DNA of 32,797 nucleotides from Actinomycetota bacterium (lineage in GTDB: Bacteria; Actinomycetota; Thermoleophilia; Gaiellales; Gaiellaceae): NCBI GenBank assembly GCA_013812235.1, contig JACCTU010000130.1:1-32797 (forward strand). Reading direction: 5' to 3'. This document shows positions 31,173 through 32,797 of this stretch, one piece after another. How positions within the stretch are numbered: the first letter of the stretch is position 1; each line of letters begins with the position of its first letter. Made by a program: the position numbers and the translations under genes. The notes under the pieces were generated by a model, which searched no databases, had not been told where the DNA came from, and worked only from the letters and a program-made list of their open reading frames with translations.

Positions 31173-32797
31173 CCGCGCCGTCGTCCGTGACGCTCGAGAT
31201 CGAGGGGATGACCTGCGCGGCGTGCGTCTCCCGCGTCGAGCGCAAGCTGAACAAGCTCGAGAACGTCGATGCGGCGGTCAACCTCGCGACCGAGTCCGCA
31301 CGGGTGCGGTTCGATCCCGAAAGCGTCGCGCTCGAAGACCTGCTGGCCGCCGTCGAGGCGGCCGGTTACCGTGCCGCGCCCGCGACCGGACAGCGCGCAC
31401 ACGAGCGAAAGCGCCCGGTCCGGCTCGTCGCGGCCGCAGTCCTCTCCGCCCCGCTCGTGGCGCTGATGCTTCCGCCGCTCCAGTTCCCCGGCTGGGAGTG
31501 GCTCTCGTTCGCGCTTGCGACGCCGGTGGTCCTCTGGGCCGGCTTGCCGTTCCATCGGGCGGCGCTGCTGAACGCGCGCCACGGCGCTGCGACGATGGAC
31601 ACGCTGATTTCGATCGGGACGCTCGCGGCATGGGCGTGGTCGGTCGTCGCGCTTGGGCTCGGCACGGGCGAGACGTACTTCGAGGTCGGCGCGATCATCA
31701 CCACGCTGATCCTGCTGGGCCGCTGGCTCGAGTCGAGCGCGCGGCGCAGGTCGGGCGCGGCAATCCGCGCGCTGATCGAGCTCGGAGCGAAAGAGGCTCG
31801 CGTGCTGCGCGACGGGCACGAGGTCGTCGTCAACGTCGACGCGCTCGAGGTCGGCGACCGCTTCGTCGTGCGCCCGGGCGAAAAGATTGCGACAGACGGC
31901 GTCGTCGAAGAGGGCGAGTCCGCGGTCGACCAGGCGATGCTGACGGGCGAACCGATGCCCGTCGAGGTGCGCGCCGGCTCCGAGGTGGCAGGCGCGACTC
32001 TCAACACCTACGGGCGGCTCGTCGTCCGCGCGACTCGCGTGGGCTCCGAGACGGCGCTCGCGCAGATCGCGCGACTGGTCTCCGAGGCGCAGTCCGGCAA
32101 AGCCGACGTGCAGCGGCTCGCCGACCGGGTCTCCGCCGTATTCGTTCCCGTCGTGCTCGTGCTCTCGCTCGCCACGCTCGCGGGTTGGCTGCTCGTCACC
32201 GGCGTGCCATCCGACGCCTTCGAGGCTGCGGTCGCGGTGCTGATCATCGCGTGCCCTTGCGCGCTCGGTCTCGCGACGCCGACTGCGTTGATGGTCGGCA
32301 CCGGGCGCGGCGCGCAGCTCGGCATCCTGATCAAGGGACCGGAGGTGCTCGAGCAGACGCGCCGGATCACGACCGTCGTCCTCGACAAGACTGGGACGGT
32401 GACCGAGGGGCGCCTGCGGCTCGTCAACGGGCTGCCGGACGACGTGCTCCGGCTCGCCGGGGCCGTCGAGGCGGCGAGCGAGCACCCCGTGGGCCGCGCG
32501 GTCGCGGAGGCGGCGCGTTCGCGCTTCGCGTCGCTCCCCGACGTCACGGAGTTCCGGAACGTCGCCGGCGAGGGCGTCACCGGGGTCGTCGAGCAGAGGC
32601 GAGTCACGATCGACCGCGACGGGGTTCAGGTCGACGGCGCGTCTGTCGGCACGCTCGAGCTCGAGGACACCGTCAGGCCGACGAGTCGCGAAGCGGTCGC
32701 GGAGCTGCGCGCGCTCGGCCTCACCCCCGTGCTGCTGACGGGCGACAACGAGCGCACCGCGCAGGCCGTCGCGGCCGAGGTCGGGATCGAGCGAGTG
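31169..32797 (+). CDS. copA: Cu(I)-exporting P1B-type ATPase, 3' end outside window
   Basis: The first 543 codons of a copper-exporting ATPase, open to the window end; hence absent from the ORF track. One N-terminal HMA domain carries [15 protein letters not shown] (CxxC). Membrane helices start near residue 85. The actuator domain has [11 protein letters not shown] (TGE), the transport helix has [15 protein letters not shown] (CPC, the P1B-1 copper signature), and the phosphorylation site is [19 protein letters not shown] supplies the HP motif of the nucleotide domain, and [14 protein letters not shown] begins the hinge motif near the window end. Starts at GTG 31169 within the copZ stop. Regulated with copZ by the upstream CsoR-type palindrome. 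Confidence 0.97.
   Translation, partial: MTAPSSVTLEIEGMTCAACVSRVERKLNKLENVDAAVNLATESARVRFDPESVALEDLLAAVEAAGYRAAPATGQRAHERKRPVRLVAAAVLSAPLVALMLPPLQFPGWEWLSFALATPVVLWAGLPFHRAALLNARHGAATMDTLISIGTLAAWAWSVVALGLGTGETYFEVGAIITTLILLGRWLESSARRRSGAAIRALIELGAKEARVLRDGHEVVVNVDALEVGDRFVVRPGEKIATDGVVEEGESAVDQAMLTGEPMPVEVRAGSEVAGATLNTYGRLVVRATRVGSETALAQIARLVSEAQSGKADVQRLADRVSAVFVPVVLVLSLATLAGWLLVTGVPSDAFEAAVAVLIIACPCALGLATPTALMVGTGRGAQLGILIKGPEVLEQTRRITTVVLDKTGTVTEGRLRLVNGLPDDVLRLAGAVEAASEHPVGRAVAEAARSRFASLPDVTEFRNVAGEGVTGVVEQRRVTIDRDGVQVDGASVGTLELEDTVRPTSREAVAELRALGLTPVLLTGDNERTAQAVAAEVGIERV

Noticed and set aside
30986-32485. 499-codon minus ORF over copZ-copA
   Set aside because: Shadow of copA, whose frame is missing from the track only because it has no stop in the window.

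Overview
The window is GC-rich, densely coding DNA from a monoderm-type bacterium. High GC, frequent GTG and TTG starts, many 1-4 bp gene overlaps, a hut pathway ending in a formiminotransferase, and a Tad locus with no secretin in view together suggest an actinobacterium, perhaps class Thermoleophilia. The lineage is inferred from gene style, not from a marker gene.

Layout. (1) 1-529, minus: C-terminal-open membrane protein with a Pro-Glu repeat tail, apparently broken by a nonsense codon and a frameshift. (2) 617-4220, minus: metallo-beta-lactamase-fold hydrolase, hisS and aspS, joined by GTGA overlaps. (3) 4262-5010: a small cupin and a small membrane protein whose stop codons interlock. 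(4) 5021-9518, minus: histidine degradation operon hutH-hutU-hutI. A Rieske/FAD oxidoreductase (plus) follows, then ftcD (minus), which supplies the last hut step. (5) 11976-16298, plus: a [4Fe-4S]-type uracil-DNA glycosylase and a heterodimeric ABC exporter with one degenerate ATP site; a 31-codon ORF bridges the two exporter genes with ATGA overlaps at both ends. (6) 16321-18181: a polytopic membrane protein, an HD-fold protein with an altered HD motif, and tRNA-Gln(CUG) with its terminator. (7) 18183-29857: a Tad/Flp pilus locus. The plus operon is leader ORF-flp-tadE-tadG-like-cpaB-cpaE-cpaF-(VWA+tadB)-tadC-coiled-coil protein. The divergent minus operon encodes a membrane-anchored M15-like peptidase and a DUF192 protein that ends in a Flp-pilin-like segment. 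(8) 29873-32797: a secreted sorbosone/glucose-dehydrogenase-like beta-propeller (minus), divergent from copZ-copA (plus, copA runs off the window). A CsoR-type palindrome lies between them, inside the dehydrogenase signal-peptide codons.

Two modes of initiation are visible. Most first genes outside the pilus locus have a TANNNT -10 element only 6-11 nt before the start codon and no Shine-Dalgarno sequence, which implies leaderless or nearly leaderless mRNAs. Most tad operon genes have Shine-Dalgarno sequences instead. The most striking regulatory structure is at flp. A 39-codon leader ORF with a good ribosome-binding site contains a 14-nt segment perfectly complementary to the flp Shine-Dalgarno region, and its stop codon lies inside that region, so pilin translation appears to be gated by translation of the leader.

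The pilus locus is the best candidate for something not well described: the leader switch, the DUF192-pilin fusion, the VWA-TadB fusion and the divergent peptidase look like one surface-assembly module. No mobile element, CRISPR array or rRNA was seen.
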